Shown here piece by piece: positions 1 to 11,615 of a stretch of DNA of 64,000 bases. Origin of the DNA: Acidiphilium multivorum AIU301 (lineage in GTDB: Bacteria; Pseudomonadota; Alphaproteobacteria; Acetobacterales; Acetobacteraceae); the NCBI RefSeq assembly GCF_000202835.1, contig NC_015186.1:3257501-3321500 (forward strand), read 5' to 3'. The position numbers were made by a program, and so were the translations under genes. Position 1 is the stretch's first letter. The number at the start of each line of letters is the position of its first letter. A model generated the notes under the pieces. The model was given only the letters and a program-made list of their open reading frames with translations. It did not search any database and was not told the DNA's origin.

Positions 1-101
1 GCATCGACATTTCCTTCATCGTCGGCTTCCTGCTGCTGCGCGCGCTGCAGATCTTCCTCGGCGGGCTCTACGGCCACCTCGCCGCGATGGGCTACCAGTG
101 A
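1..101 (+). CDS. YggT family membrane protein (C-terminal fragment)
   Basis: The last 32 codons of a gene that begins before the window, ending with TGA at 99-101. The visible peptide is a hydrophobic helix ([18 protein letters not shown]) followed by a short polar tail ending GYQ. YggT proteins are small membrane proteins with two such segments, and in alphaproteobacteria they commonly sit just upstream of folD, as here. The stop overlaps the GTG start of folD (GTGA), so translational coupling is likely. The family assignment rests on this tail and the neighbour only. Confidence 0.6.
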   Translation, partial: IDISFIVGFLLLRALQIFLGGLYGHLAAMGYQ

Positions 102-949
102 GCGCCCCGATGGCGGCCCGCGTCATCGACGGCAAGGCGGTCGCCGCCGCCCTGCGCGCCGAGGTGGCCGCCCGCGCCGCCACCTTGCCCTACGCGCCCG
201 GCCTCGCCGTCGTCCTCGTCGGCGAGGACCCGGCGAGCCAGGTCTATGTCCGCAACAAGGAGCGCGCCGCGAAGGCGGCCGGCTTCGCCAGCGAGACCAT
301 CCGCCTGCCCGCGAGCGCGAGCCAGGCCGAGCTGCTCGCCCTGATCGCCCGCCTCAACCGCGATCCCGCGGTCGACGGCATCCTCGTCCAGCTGCCCCTG
401 CCGGCCGGCATCGACCCGCAGGCGGTGATCCGCGCGATCGACCCGGCCAAGGATGTCGACGGCTTCCACCCCGACAATGTCGCCGCCCTCGCGCTCGGCA
501 CGCCCTTCCTCGTGCCCTGCACCCCGCGCGGCGTGATGAAGCTGCTCGCCGCCGCCGGCATCGCCCCGCGCGGCGCCCGCGCCCTCGTGCTCGGCCGCTC
601 CAACATCGTCGGCCGCCCGATGGCCGCCCTGCTGCTCGCCGCCGACGCCACCGTCACCATCGCCCATTCCCGCACGCGCGACCTCGCCGCCGAATGCCGC
701 CGCGCCGAAATCCTGATCGCCGCGGTCGGCCGCGCCGAAATGGTGAAGGGCGACTGGGTTTCCCCCGGCGCCACGGTCATCGATGTCGGCATCAACCGCA
801 CGGCGGCGGGCGGGCTGGTCGGCGACGTCGCCTACGCGGAGGCCGCCGCCGTCGCCGGCGCGATCACCCCGGTCCCCGGCGGCGTCGGGCCGATGACCAT
901 CGCCTGCCTGCTCGAAAACACCCTGATCGCCGCCGCCGCCCGCCGCTGA
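98..949 (+). CDS. folD: Bifunctional methylenetetrahydrofolate dehydrogenase/methenyltetrahydrofolate cyclohydrolase FolD
   Basis: Cytosolic enzyme that interconverts 5,10-methylene-, 5,10-methenyl- and 10-formyl-THF using NADP. 283 aa, the usual size. Visible family motifs: YVRNK with the catalytic Tyr50/Lys54, [10 protein letters not shown] at 93-102, [10 protein letters not shown] at 118-127, PCTPRGVM, and the Rossmann segment [13 protein letters not shown] near 164-176. The start is a GTG overlapping the YggT stop; an ATG four codons later is an alternative. It supplies one-carbon units for purine synthesis, which fits purQ/purL 7 kb downstream, although these are not one operon. Confidence 0.97.
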   Translation: MSAPMAARVIDGKAVAAALRAEVAARAATLPYAPGLAVVLVGEDPASQVYVRNKERAAKAAGFASETIRLPASASQAELLALIARLNRDPAVDGILVQLPLPAGIDPQAVIRAIDPAKDVDGFHPDNVAALALGTPFLVPCTPRGVMKLLAAAGIAPRGARALVLGRSNIVGRPMAALLLAADATVTIAHSRTRDLAAECRRAEILIAAVGRAEMVKGDWVSPGATVIDVGINRTAAGGLVGDVAYAEAAAVAGAITPVPGGVGPMTIACLLENTLIAAAARR

Positions 950-1015
950 GTTTTTGCTCCGGCGCCGGCGCGGCCACCCGCGAACGGGCGAGGGCGCCTC
1001 ACCCCGCGTCGTGCC

Positions 1016-1080
1016 GGACGCGGTTATCCCTCGATCTGTAGGACGCGGTTAACCCTCGATCTGTAGGACGCGGTTATCCC
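1016..1080. repeat. 25-bp tandem repeat, about 2.6 copies
   Basis: Copies at 1016-1040 and 1041-1065 differ at a single base (ttatccc versus ttaaccc); a third partial copy runs from 1066. The third copy carries the TAA stop of the minus-strand lytic transglycosylase (tta at 1074-1076), so the repeat grew outward from the end of that gene. Confidence 0.9.
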
Positions 1081-2381
1081 GCGTCGGGCGACAGCACCGC
1101 GCAGCCGGTCGGCCCGCCCTGCAACTGCCGGCAGGCGCTCACCGCGGCGCTGTGCGGCAGGTTGACGAACCGCGCCCGGTAGAACCGGCCCCGCGCGGTC
1201 GAGATCGGCTCGACCACCGGCTGCCCCTTCATCAGCATGGCCACCGCGCTCAGCTCGGCGATGCCGAGCGCCGCCTTGGCGTGCGCCGGGGTGTCGTAGG
1301 CGCCGACCTGGATGCTCCAGCGCCCGCCGCCGAGCTGCCGCGTCGGCTGCGGTGCTGCGGCAACCGGCGCCCGCGCTGCCGCGAGGCGCATCGTCGCCGG
1401 GCGCGGCGCCGCCACCGCGCGCGGCGCCAGCGCGCTCGCGGTGCGGATGGAAGGCGTCGCCTGCCGGGTCACCGGCGGCCCGTCCATCACCGGCGTCGCC
1501 GCCTCGGCCGAGGGAATCAGCGAGAACCCGCCGAACCCGTGCGGCCGGCGAACCGGCGGCATGGACCGCGTGGCCACCGCCACCGGCACGGCCTGCGGCT
1601 CCACCGCGGCGGGCGGCGCGAGCGCGGCCACGCGCACCGGCGCCGGCGCCGGCGATGGCGCGGGCAGCGTCGGCGCCGTCTGCCGCATCGCGATCTGCGC
1701 CTGGTTCAGCCGCGAGGTCTCGCCGCCATCGTCCGCCGGGCGGATGCCCGCCGGAATCCGCGTCGGCAGCTGGTTCATCGCCACCGCCTCCGCCTCGGAC
1801 GGCCCGGCCGGATACACGCCGGCGATCTGCGGCGCGATCATCGCCACATAGTGCCGCGTCTGCGCCGGCAGCGGCTGGCGGTAGTCGAGATAGTCGTCGA
1901 GCCGCCCCGGCCCCGCGTTATACGCGGCGAGGAAGCCCGGCGAGCCGTAGATCTCGTACATCTGGTGGATATACGCCGTCCCCGCCATGATGTTGTCGAG
2001 CGGGTTGAACGGGTCCGGCCCCAGCCCGTAGCGCGCCGCCATCTCCTGGTAGGTCTCGGGCTCCAGCTGCATCAGCCCCATCGCCCCGGCGCTGGAGACG
2101 GTGAGATGCCCGTTCATGTATTCGTGCCCGCCCGACTCGACATGCATCACCGCGCGGATCCATTTCGCCGGCACGTCGAACCGCGCCGAGGCCTGCTCGA
2201 TATACGGCCCCCACGGGTCGCCGGGCGGTCCCGGCGGGCGGTAATCGGCCGGCGCGTTGGCGGCATAGCGCGCCGCGAGCTGGCTCGGGCTCAGATTGGT
2301 CTGCCGGGTCGAACAGGCGGCCAGCAGGGCGAGGGCGGAGAGTCCGGCGAATCGCCAGGCGTGTCGCAGCTTCGCGGTCAT
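1074..2381 (-). CDS. Lytic transglycosylase lipoprotein with C-terminal SPOR domain
   Basis: Predicted envelope lipoprotein that cleaves peptidoglycan glycan strands. From the ATG at 2381 it is 435 aa: a signal peptide with lipobox LAAC (Cys23), an SLT/goose-lysozyme-like domain at about 58-165 with the catalytic Glu82 in HVESGG, then GAMGLMQLEP and AAYNAGPGR, a long Pro/Ala-rich linker at about 240-350, and a SPOR domain at about 358-430 (RWSIQVGAYDT). SPOR domains bind denuded glycan at division septa, suggesting septal targeting. Longer upstream frames exist, but the lipoprotein signal fixes this start. Its stop codon lies in a tandem repeat. Confidence 0.9.
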   Translation of the reverse strand: MTAKLRHAWRFAGLSALALLAACSTRQTNLSPSQLAARYAANAPADYRPPGPPGDPWGPYIEQASARFDVPAKWIRAVMHVESGGHEYMNGHLTVSSAGAMGLMQLEPETYQEMAARYGLGPDPFNPLDNIMAGTAYIHQMYEIYGSPGFLAAYNAGPGRLDDYLDYRQPLPAQTRHYVAMIAPQIAGVYPAGPSEAEAVAMNQLPTRIPAGIRPADDGGETSRLNQAQIAMRQTAPTLPAPSPAPAPVRVAALAPPAAVEPQAVPVAVATRSMPPVRRPHGFGGFSLIPSAEAATPVMDGPPVTRQATPSIRTASALAPRAVAAPRPATMRLAAARAPVAAAPQPTRQLGGGRWSIQVGAYDTPAHAKAALGIAELSAVAMLMKGQPVVEPISTARGRFYRARFVNLPHSAAVSACRQLQGGPTGCAVLSPDAG

Positions 2382-2620
2382 CGCGGACGGCTCGCGCGGA
2401 GCGGGGCGGGGTGGAACGCAGCGTTCAACACGTGTCTCCCATCGCAGTTCGGCGCGGCGCGTGGCATCCGCCCGGGGGGGTTGGGGCGGCCAGCCGCTCC
2501 GTTGCGCCGGCAGCCTCGCCCGGCACATGAAATTCGTCTCATAACCGCTTAACTTATCGGCGATTTCAAGGCAACATGATTCTGCAAATCACCGCGCATC
2601 CGCGCATCGGAGATCCCGCG

Positions 2621-2953
2621 ATGACCCGTCTCCCGCCACCCGCCCGTGCGATCGGCCTTTTTCTCCTGCTCGCCGGCTGCGCCGCGCCGCCGCCGCCCGC
2701 GCCGCCGCGCGCCGCCGGCCTCGCCGGCACGGTGGTCGCGGTCCGCCCGGTCGCGCCCGGCGCCCGCCGCATCGTGCTCGGCGCGCTGGGCGTCGATACC
2801 GCCCCCTCCGCCGCGCCGGCCGCCGAATACATCGTCCGCCTCGCCGATGGCAGCGTGGTCTCGGTGGTCGAGCCGGGTCCGCCCACCCTGCGGCGCGGCG
2901 CCCGCGTGCGCGTCCTCCGCCATCCGGCGCGCCTGGTGCCCGCCTCGCGCTGA
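2621..2953 (+). CDS. Small outer-membrane lipoprotein, SlyB/glycine-zipper-like tail
   Basis: 110 aa from ATG 2621. The N-terminus is a lipoprotein signal (LFLLLAGCAAP) followed by a proline-rich spacer. The rest reads as a small beta domain: GTVVAVRPV, EYIVRLADGSVVSVVEPG, RRGARVRVLR, ending ARLVPASR. This resembles the C-terminal half of SlyB/Pal-associated lipoproteins that carry GTVV...GxRVxVL motifs, but no glycine zipper is present, so the family call is tentative. It is divergent from the lytic transglycosylase across a 239-bp gap. Confidence 0.65.
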   Translation: MTRLPPPARAIGLFLLLAGCAAPPPPAPPRAAGLAGTVVAVRPVAPGARRIVLGALGVDTAPSAAPAAEYIVRLADGSVVSVVEPGPPTLRRGARVRVLRHPARLVPASR

Positions 2954-3037
2954 GCGCGTTTCCGCTTGCCAAGCCGGTCCGCTCTCCCCACACTCTCACC
3001 GGAGCGCCGCGGCGGCCGCAACCCTCGGGGACAGGCG

Positions 3038-4021
3038 ATGAACGAACGCAGGCTGGGCAGATCGCTGGTGGTCTCGGCCATGGGCTTCGGCTGCATGGGG
3101 CTGACCGAGTCCGCCGCGGCACCCGATTCCGCCGCCGCCGAGGCGCTGCTCCGCCACGCGGTCGATCGCGGCGTCACCTTCTTCGACACCGCCGATGTCT
3201 ATGGTCTCGGCGCCAACGAGCGCCTGGTCGGCCGCGCCCTCGCCCCGGTGCGCGACCGTGTCGTCCTCGCCACCAAGTCCGGTATCCGCCGCGGCGCCGA
3301 CGGCGCCTTTCTCGGCATCGACGGCTCGCCCGCCCATCTGCGCGCCGGCGTCGAGGCCAGCCTCCGCCGCCTCGCCACCCCGGTGATCGACCTGCTGATC
3401 CTCCACCGCGTCGATCCCGCCATCCCGGTCGAGGATTCGGTGGGCGAGATGTCCCGCCTCGTCGCCGAGGGCAAGGTGCGCTTCCTCGGCCTGTCCGAGG
3501 CGTCGCCCGACTCGATCCGCCGCGCCCACGCCACCCACCGGCTCGCCGCGGTCGAGAGCGAATACTCGCTCCTCACCCGCGACCCCGAGGCCGGCACGCT
3601 GGCCTGCCTGCGCGAGCTCAACATCGGCTTCATCGCCGCCTCGCCGCTCGCCCGCGGCCTGCTCACCGGCACCCTGCACGAGCCGGACGACCTGCCCGAA
3701 GGCGACGTCCGCCGCAACCAGCCGCGCTTCTTCGCCGGGAATTTCGACCGCAACGTCGCCCTCGTCCGCATCGTCGAGGACATGGCGCACCGCCTGCGCT
3801 GCAGCCCGGCCCAGCTCGCGCTCGCCTTCCTGCTCGCCCAGGGCAGCGACGTGGTGCCGATTCCCGGCCCGACCGGCCTCGCCGAGTTCGACGAGAACAT
3901 CCGCGCGCTCGACGTGCCGCTCTCCGCCGAGGATCTCGGCCGGCTCGCCCGCGCGGTCCCGCCCGGCGCCGCCGCCGGCGCCCGCCACGTCCCCGAGCAG
4001 ATGGCGACCCTCGGCCACTGA
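3038..4021 (+). CDS. Aldo/keto reductase
   Basis: 327-aa TIM-barrel NAD(P)H-dependent oxidoreductase of the AKR superfamily; the substrate cannot be read from sequence. The catalytic tetrad is visible: Asp50 and Tyr55 in FFDTADVYG, Lys80 in LATKSG and His123 in LLILHRVD. The C-terminal cofactor segment has VVPIPGPT. It looks like the YakC/AKR13-type group (AMGFGCMGLTE at the N-terminus). The start is the ATG at 3038 after CGGGGACAGGCG; an upstream in-frame ATG at 2966 would add a charged non-homologous leader. Stands alone on the plus strand. Confidence 0.9.
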   Translation: MNERRLGRSLVVSAMGFGCMGLTESAAAPDSAAAEALLRHAVDRGVTFFDTADVYGLGANERLVGRALAPVRDRVVLATKSGIRRGADGAFLGIDGSPAHLRAGVEASLRRLATPVIDLLILHRVDPAIPVEDSVGEMSRLVAEGKVRFLGLSEASPDSIRRAHATHRLAAVESEYSLLTRDPEAGTLACLRELNIGFIAASPLARGLLTGTLHEPDDLPEGDVRRNQPRFFAGNFDRNVALVRIVEDMAHRLRCSPAQLALAFLLAQGSDVVPIPGPTGLAEFDENIRALDVPLSAEDLGRLARAVPPGAAAGARHVPEQMATLGH

Positions 4022-4023
4022 GC

Positions 4024-4136
4024 GCGCGCCGCCCGGCGGCGCCGCGACAGGATCAGATTAGCGCGCCGCCCATGCGGCGGCGCGAGGGGGTCAGGCAAGC
4101 GCGCCGCCCCTGCGGCGGCGCGACGGGGTCAGGTCT
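4024..4136. repeat. About 38-bp tandem repeat, 3 copies, GC-rich hairpin units
   Basis: Approximate copies at 4024-4060, 4061-4098 and 4099-4136. Each has an internal inverted repeat (GCGCGCCGCCC...GGCGGCGCG) followed by a GG(A/T)TCAG element. The third copy contains the folE stop (tca at 4129-4131). The hairpins lie downstream of both the reductase (plus) and folE (minus) and could act as transcription barriers. Confidence 0.8.
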
Positions 4137-4767
4137 CGAAGCCGGTGCAGCGCCGTCCCTGGATCATCGCGAGGAACTCCCGCCGCGTCGAGGGGTCGTC
4201 GCGGAACGCGCCGAGCATCCGGCTGGTCACCATCGACACGCCCGGCTTGTGCACCCCGCGGGTCGACATGCATTCGTGCCCCGCCTCGATCACCACGGCG
4301 ACGCCGCGCGGCTGCAGCACCTCGTTGATCGTGTTGGCGATCTGCGCCGTCAGCTTCTCCTGGATCTGCAGCCGCCGCGCATAGGCGTCCACCACGCGGG
4401 CGAGCTTGCTGATCCCCACCACCCGCCGGTTCGGCAGGTAGGCGACATGGGCGACCCCGATGATCGGCACCATGTGGTGCTCGCAATGCGATTCCACGCG
4501 GATGTCGCGCAGCAGCACCATCTCGTCATAGCCCTCGGTTTCCTCGAAGGTGCGGGAGAGAATGGCCTCCGGGTCCTCGCCATAGCCGCGGAAGAAATCC
4601 TCGTAGGCGCGGGCGACGCGGGCCGGCGTGTCCCGCACCCCCTCGCGGTCGGCGTCGTCCCCGGCCCAGCGGATCAGCGTGCGGATCGCCGCCTCCGCGT
4701 CCTCGCGGCTGGGGCGGCCGTCCTCCAGGGTGGTGTCGAGCTGGTCCGGCGGCGTGCGAATGTCCAC
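4129..4767 (-). CDS. folE: GTP cyclohydrolase I FolE
   Basis: Cytosolic enzyme that converts GTP to 7,8-dihydroneopterin triphosphate, the first step of folate and pterin synthesis. 212 aa from a GTG at 4767, chosen because GGAG lies 8 nt upstream and the remaining length fits the family. Zinc ligands are visible: Cys95 and His98 in SHCEHHMVP and Cys166 in [10 protein letters not shown]. Also present are the [14 protein letters not shown] and [11 protein letters not shown] core helices. A longer frame reaches 4854 but begins with unrelated Arg-rich sequence. Same strand as apaG, 100 bp downstream of it. Confidence 0.95.
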   Translation of the reverse strand: MDIRTPPDQLDTTLEDGRPSREDAEAAIRTLIRWAGDDADREGVRDTPARVARAYEDFFRGYGEDPEAILSRTFEETEGYDEMVLLRDIRVESHCEHHMVPIIGVAHVAYLPNRRVVGISKLARVVDAYARRLQIQEKLTAQIANTINEVLQPRGVAVVIEAGHECMSTRGVHKPGVSMVTSRMLGAFRDDPSTRREFLAMIQGRRCTGFET

Positions 4768-4867
4768 GTGCGTGTCTCCATGTCCTGCGCGGATCCGGCC
4801 GTCGCCCGGCCACCCGCCTCGACGCTGATATGGTCGGGGGTGCGAAACTGGCAACCCGCCGGCGGGC

Positions 4868-5296
4868 TCAGTGCCGCCGCTGGTCCGCGTGTGGGCTGTC
4901 GAGGCTGAAGCCCGGCGTCGGCACGTCGAATTCCTCGCCGCTGTCCACCGCCACCATGTGGAAGATCCCGGTCATGAAGCCCGAGGGCGTCTCCAGCGGC
5001 GTGCCGGAGGTGTATTCGAAGGCGTCGCCGGGGTCGAGCACCGGCTGCTCGCCGACCACGCCGGGGCCGTGAACGTGCTGGACATGGCCGTTGCCGTCGG
5101 TGATCGTCCAGGTCCGCATCATGAGCTGCGCCGTCACCTGGCCGACATTCTCGATCCGCACCTGATACGCCCAGACGAAATGCCGCTCCTCCGGACGGGA
5201 CTGGTCCTCGAGGAAGATCGCCCGGATGCTCACCCTGATGCGTGCATCCTCGTTGACGAACAGGGCGCCGGTCGGGTCGGGGCGGTGGCTGGTCAT
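4868..5296 (-). CDS. apaG: ApaG domain protein
   Basis: 142 aa from ATG 5296. An ApaG/DUF525 fibronectin-III-like single domain: [46 protein letters not shown] and [10 protein letters not shown] are the family signatures. ApaG is linked to Co2+/Mg2+ sensitivity in enterobacteria, and the fold is shared with an F-box-associated domain; its molecular activity is unsettled. The gene precedes folE on the same strand and is divergent from the TPR gene. Confidence 0.92.
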   Translation of the reverse strand: MTSHRPDPTGALFVNEDARIRVSIRAIFLEDQSRPEERHFVWAYQVRIENVGQVTAQLMMRTWTITDGNGHVQHVHGPGVVGEQPVLDPGDAFEYTSGTPLETPSGFMTGIFHMVAVDSGEEFDVPTPGFSLDSPHADQRRH

Positions 5297-5426
5297 GCGT
5301 GGACGTCTCGTCGTTGCGGGCCGGTTCCGGCCCCTCTTCACGTTTTTGTAGTCCCCGCCATCCCCGACGACAAGCCGGCCGCCCGGCGGGCGTGACCGCG
5401 CGCCGGATCGGGAGTAGGAAGGCCGC

Positions 5427-7100
5427 ATGAGAAGGCTTCCCATCGCGGCCCTCCGCCGCGCGCCGCGCCGCGCCCTCGGCGCGCTCGCCCTGTGCCTCGC
5501 CGCCGCCGCGCCGGCCGCCGCCGCGCTGCCGCCGGTCTCCGCGCCCTATGGCGCCGCCATGGCCGGCGCCTATGCCGCCCAGACCGGCGACAACGCGGCC
5601 GCCGCGCATTACTTCGCCGCCGCCCTCGCCGCCGACCCTGACAATGCCCGCCTCGCCGGCCAGAGCTTCCTCAGCGCCCTGCTCGCCGGCAAGGCCGACG
5701 CCGCGCGCCTCGCCGCCCGCCTGCCCGGCGATCCGCTCGCCGTCATGACGCTGGGCGACGCGGCGGCGAAGGCGGGGGACTGGAAGCAGGCCGCCACCCG
5801 TTTCGCCGCGCTGCCGGCCGAGGGGCTCACCGGCCTGATCCGCCCGGTCCTGCTCGCCTGGTGCGAGGCCGGCGACGCCGAATACGGCGCCGCGATCGGC
5901 CGGCTCGACCGCGCCGCCGCGCACCCCGGCCCCTTCGCGCCGATCTACCGGCTCAACGCCGCGCTGATCGCCGACATGGCCGGGCGCGAGGCCCAGGCCG
6001 CCCGCTTCTACGCCCTCGCCACGCTCGGCATCGGCCAGCCCAACCTGCGTCTCGCCCTCGCCCTGGCCAGCTTCGCCGACCGCGCCGGCCATCCCGGCCA
6101 CGCCCGCGCCCTGCTGCTGCAACTGGTCGCCTCCCACCCCGAGCTGCGCATCGCCCTGCCGGCGCTCGAACGCGCCGCCCGCCGCCCGGTCGTCGACACC
6201 CCCCGCCAGGGCATCGCCGAGGCCTATCTCACCCTCGCCGGCACCGTCGGCGGCCGGCAGGACCCGCTGCTGCGCCGCATCCTGCTCCGCTTCGCGCTCG
6301 ATCTGCGGCCCGACCTCACCGCCGCCCGCATGCTTGCCGCGACCGATGCGATGCAGGACAAGCGCCCCGAGGCGGCCGCCGCCCTGCTCGCCGGCATCGC
6401 GCCGGACGATCCGCTCTACGCCCCCGCGCTGCTGCAACGCACCGGCATCCTGATCGGCCTCGGCAAGGGCAAGTCGCTGCTGCCCGCGCTCGCCGCCCTG
6501 GCGAAGGCGCATCCGCGCGCCACCGAGCCGCTCGCCCTCGCCGCCGACATCGAGCGCGCCGCCGGCGACAACGCGGCCGCCATCCGCCTCTCCACCGCGG
6601 CGATTGGCCGCGCCGGCATGCCGCTGCCCGCCTCGGCCTGGGCGCTGTTCTACGCCCGCGCCATCGCCGAGGACCACGCGAAGCAGTGGAAGGCCGCCCA
6701 GTCCGACCTGCGCGAGGCGCTCGCCCTCGCGCCCGGCCAGCCCTACGTGCTCAACTACCTCGCCTATTCCTGGGCGCTGCGCGGCGAGCACCTCGCCGAG
6801 GCCGAGCGGATGCTCCGCCAGGCCCTCACCGTCGATCCCAACGAGGGCGCCATCGTCGACAGTCTCGGCTACGTCCTCCTGCGCGAGGGCAAGATCGCCG
6901 AGGCGATGAAGACGCAGATCCACGCCGTCCATCTCGCCCCGGACGATGCCGAGGTGAACGCCCACCTCGCCGACATCTTCGCCGCCGCCGGCCACCGCCT
7001 CGCCGCCGAGCACCAGTGGGAGCGCGCGCTCTCCCTGCACCCCGACGCGAAGCAGCGCGCGCGGATCGAGGCACGGCTGAAGGCCGCCGCCGCCCGCTGA
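5427..7100 (+). CDS. Exported tetratricopeptide-repeat protein
   Basis: 557 aa with an Arg-rich N-terminus and Ala-rich hydrophobic core ([19 protein letters not shown]), a likely Sec signal peptide. The rest is helical repeats; TPR units are clearest at the C-terminus ([51 protein letters not shown]). This is the general pattern of alphaproteobacterial periplasmic TPR proteins similar to NrfG/BamD-like scaffolds, and no enzyme domain is visible. ispE begins 10 nt after its stop, so the two are probably co-transcribed. Confidence 0.85.
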   Translation: MRRLPIAALRRAPRRALGALALCLAAAAPAAAALPPVSAPYGAAMAGAYAAQTGDNAAAAHYFAAALAADPDNARLAGQSFLSALLAGKADAARLAARLPGDPLAVMTLGDAAAKAGDWKQAATRFAALPAEGLTGLIRPVLLAWCEAGDAEYGAAIGRLDRAAAHPGPFAPIYRLNAALIADMAGREAQAARFYALATLGIGQPNLRLALALASFADRAGHPGHARALLLQLVASHPELRIALPALERAARRPVVDTPRQGIAEAYLTLAGTVGGRQDPLLRRILLRFALDLRPDLTAARMLAATDAMQDKRPEAAAALLAGIAPDDPLYAPALLQRTGILIGLGKGKSLLPALAALAKAHPRATEPLALAADIERAAGDNAAAIRLSTAAIGRAGMPLPASAWALFYARAIAEDHAKQWKAAQSDLREALALAPGQPYVLNYLAYSWALRGEHLAEAERMLRQALTVDPNEGAIVDSLGYVLLREGKIAEAMKTQIHAVHLAPDDAEVNAHLADIFAAAGHRLAAEHQWERALSLHPDAKQRARIEARLKAAAAR

Positions 7101-7110
7101 GAGACCGGAC

Positions 7111-7989
7111 ATGACCGACGCTTCCCCCGGCTTCGCCTGCGCGCCCGGCTTCGCCTGCGCGAAGGTGAACCTCCATCTGCACGTCACCGGCCGCCGCGCC
7201 GATGGCTACCACCTGCTCGACAGCCTGGTGGTCTTCCCGCCCGTGGGCGACACGCTGTCGCTCGCCCCCGCCGCCGGCCTGTCCCTCGCCGTCGACGGCC
7301 CTTTTGCGCCGGCGCTGTCGGGCGAGGGGGACAATCTCGTCCTCCGCGCCGCCGCCCGCTTCGCCGCCCATGCCGGCCGCGCGCCGGAGGCCGCCTTCCG
7401 CCTCGTCAAGACCCTGCCCGTCGCCTCCGGCATCGGCGGCGGCTCGGCGGATGCCGCGGCGGCGCTGCGCCTGCTCGCGGCGCGCTGGAACCTTCCCATC
7501 CCGCCCGATCTCGCCCTCGCCCTCGGCGCCGACGTCCCGGTCTGCCTCGCCCGCCGCCCGGTGCGGATGTCCGGCATCGGCGAAATCCTCGCCCCCGCGC
7601 CCGACCTGCCGGAATTCGGCCTCGTGCTGGTCAATCCCGGCGTCGCGGTCTCCACCCCGGCGATCTTCCGCGCCCGCGCCGGCGAATTTTCCCCGCAAGC
7701 CGACCTGCCCCCGGCCTGGCCCACCGCCGGGCGCATGGCCGCCGACCTCGCCCGCCTCGGCAACGATCTGCAAACCCCCGCCATCGCCCTCGCCCCCGTC
7801 ATCGCCGATGTCCTCGCCGCGATCGCGGCCGCCGACTCCTGCCTGCTGGCGCGGATGAGCGGCTCGGGGGCCACCTGTTTCGGCCTGTTCCCCGATGCCG
7901 AGGCCGCCCGCCGCGCCGCCGCCGGCCTCGCCCGCGACGGCTGGTGGTGCTGGGGCGGGGCCGGGCAGATGGCGCCGGCGCAGGGCTGA
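7111..7989 (+). CDS. ispE: 4-diphosphocytidyl-2-C-methyl-D-erythritol kinase IspE
   Basis: GHMP kinase of the MEP isoprenoid pathway that phosphorylates CDP-ME. 292 aa. Motifs: [18 protein letters not shown] with Lys18, the phosphate-binding loop [16 protein letters not shown] at about 103-118, and GADVPVCL. The C-terminal [12 protein letters not shown] motif is typical. The N-terminus contains an exact 18-bp in-frame duplication encoding PGFACA twice; FACAK of the second copy supplies the normal family start, so the first copy is an extension. Follows the TPR gene by 10 nt. Confidence 0.95.
   Translation: MTDASPGFACAPGFACAKVNLHLHVTGRRADGYHLLDSLVVFPPVGDTLSLAPAAGLSLAVDGPFAPALSGEGDNLVLRAAARFAAHAGRAPEAAFRLVKTLPVASGIGGGSADAAAALRLLAARWNLPIPPDLALALGADVPVCLARRPVRMSGIGEILAPAPDLPEFGLVLVNPGVAVSTPAIFRARAGEFSPQADLPPAWPTAGRMAADLARLGNDLQTPAIALAPVIADVLAAIAAADSCLLARMSGSGATCFGLFPDAEAARRAAAGLARDGWWCWGGAGQMAPAQG
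7126..7161. repeat. 18-bp in-frame tandem duplication at the ispE 5' end
   Basis: The unit CCCGGCTTCGCCTGCGCG occurs twice with no mismatch, at 7126-7143 and 7144-7161, encoding [12 protein letters not shown]. It lengthens the N-terminus ahead of the conserved AKVNL core. Confidence 0.95.
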
Positions 7990-8056
7990 ACCCGCGCCGC
8001 CCCGGTTGCATCCCCCGGCGGGGACGGGCAAGACGCGGCAAGACGGAGCACGAACC

Positions 8057-8748
8057 ATGCGCGCAGGCATCATCCTCTTCCCCGGCATCAACCGCGAACG
8101 CGACATCGCCATCGCCCTGGAGGCGAGCCTCGGCGCCAGGCCGCGCCTCGTCTGGCACCGCGAGACCGACCTCGCCGGGCTCGACCTCGTGGTGATCCCC
8201 GGCGGCTTCTCCTATGGCGACTACCTGCGCTGCGGCGCGATGGCGGCGCAGTCCCCGGTGATGCGCGCGGTGGTCGAGCACGCGAAGCGCGGCGGCTACG
8301 TGCTCGGCGTCTGCAACGGCTTCCAGATCCTCACCGAGGCGCAGCTCCTCCCCGGCGCGCTGCTGCGCAATGCCGGGCTGCGCTTCCTCTCGATGGACTG
8401 CCGCCTCCGCGTCGAGCGCAACGACACCGTCTTCGCCGGCCGATACGAAAAAGGCGCCGTCTTCCGCGCCCCGATGGCGCATGGCGACGGCAACTACATC
8501 GCCGATCCCGAAACGCTCGACCGCCTGGAAGGCGAGGGGCTGGTCGCCTTCCGCTATGTCGATGCGACCGGTGCGGCGACCGAGGCCGCCAATCTCAACG
8601 GCTCCGCCCGCAACATCGCCGGCATCTACGCGCCCGGCCTGCGCATTCTCGGCCTGATGCCGCACCCGGAAAACCTGGTCGACCCGGCCACCGGCGGCAC
8701 CGACGGCAAACCCCTGTTCGACAGTCTCAACGCCATCGGGAGGGCGGC

Positions 8749-8752
<4 letters not shown>
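8057..8752 (+). CDS. purQ: Phosphoribosylformylglycinamidine synthase, glutaminase subunit PurQ
   Basis: 231-aa class I glutamine amidotransferase that feeds ammonia to PurL in step 4 of purine synthesis. Nucleophile Cys86 lies in LGVCNGFQ, with [14 protein letters not shown] at about 48-61 and the catalytic His/Glu in MPHPEN near the C-terminus. Start ATG 8057 matches the family N-terminus ([14 protein letters not shown]). It overlaps purL by four bases (ATGA). The small partner PurS, needed by this split-type enzyme, is not adjacent. Confidence 0.96.
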
Positions 8753-10932
<2,180 letters not shown>

Positions 10933-10950
10933 ACGACGAGGACACTCCCC

Positions 10951-11184
10951 ATGGCCATGTCGGCCGCCGAAATCGAGGACATGATCAAGTCCGCCCTGCC
11001 GGACGCGCGGATTACCGTGGAAGACCTCGCCGGCGATGGCGAGCACTATGCCGCCACCGTCGTCAGCGAGCAGTTCCGCGGCCTCTCGCGGGTGCGCCAG
11101 CACCAGCTCGTCTATGCCGCCCTGCAAGGGCGGATGGGCGGCGTGCTGCACGCCCTCGCGCTGCAGACCTCGGCGCCCGAGTAA
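10951..11184 (+). CDS. BolA/IbaG family iron-sulfur regulator protein
   Basis: 77 aa BolA-like domain. The signatures are VEDLAGDGEHYAATVVS and FRGLSRVRQHQLVYAAL, followed by GGVLHALALQT, with the conserved His available for cluster ligation in BolA-Grx heterodimers. It lies 33 nt upstream of a CGFS monothiol glutaredoxin; BolA and CGFS glutaredoxins form [2Fe-2S] complexes, so the pair very probably acts together. Length and lack of an N-terminal extension favour the IbaG-like subgroup. Confidence 0.93.
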   Translation: MAMSAAEIEDMIKSALPDARITVEDLAGDGEHYAATVVSEQFRGLSRVRQHQLVYAALQGRMGGVLHALALQTSAPE

Positions 11185-11217
11185 CGCCCGGCGCCCTTTT
11201 TCCCCAGGAGACATCCC

Positions 11218-11565
11218 ATGAGCCAGGCCACCGAAAATCCGGCCTTCGCCAGCATCAAGACCGCCGTCGAGGAAAACCCCGTCATGCTCTTCATGAAGGG
11301 CACGGCGATGTTCCCGCAATGCGGCTTCTCCGCCCGCGTGGTGCAGATCCTCACCCACATGGGCGTGCCCTTCAAGACCGCGAACGTGCTCGAGGACCCC
11401 GAGCTGCGCGACGGCATCAAGCAGTTCTCCAACTGGCCGACGATCCCGCAGCTCTACGTCAAGGGCGAGTTCGTCGGCGGCTGCGACATCGTGACCGAGA
11501 TGTTCCAGTCCGGCGAGCTGCAGACGCTGTTCGACCAGAACGGGATCGCCAGGACCGGCGCCTGA
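11218..11565 (+). CDS. grxD: Monothiol CGFS glutaredoxin, Grx4 type
   Basis: 115-aa single-domain glutaredoxin. The active-site/cluster motif CGFS is at 35-38 ([11 protein letters not shown]), with MLFMKGT before it and the glutathione-binding [20 protein letters not shown] after it. Such proteins carry and transfer [2Fe-2S] clusters rather than reduce disulfides. RBS CAGGAG precedes the ATG. Likely in an operon with the adjacent BolA gene. Confidence 0.96.
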   Translation: MSQATENPAFASIKTAVEENPVMLFMKGTAMFPQCGFSARVVQILTHMGVPFKTANVLEDPELRDGIKQFSNWPTIPQLYVKGEFVGGCDIVTEMFQSGELQTLFDQNGIARTGA

Positions 11566-11615
11566 CCGCTTGCGGCGGGGCGTGACTCTCCCGCGCCGAC
11601 CGGGAGGTTGCGGCC

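Noticed and set aside
8000-8056. A purine riboswitch upstream of purQ
   Set aside because: The gap is only 67 bp and GC-rich, with no aptamer-like junction.
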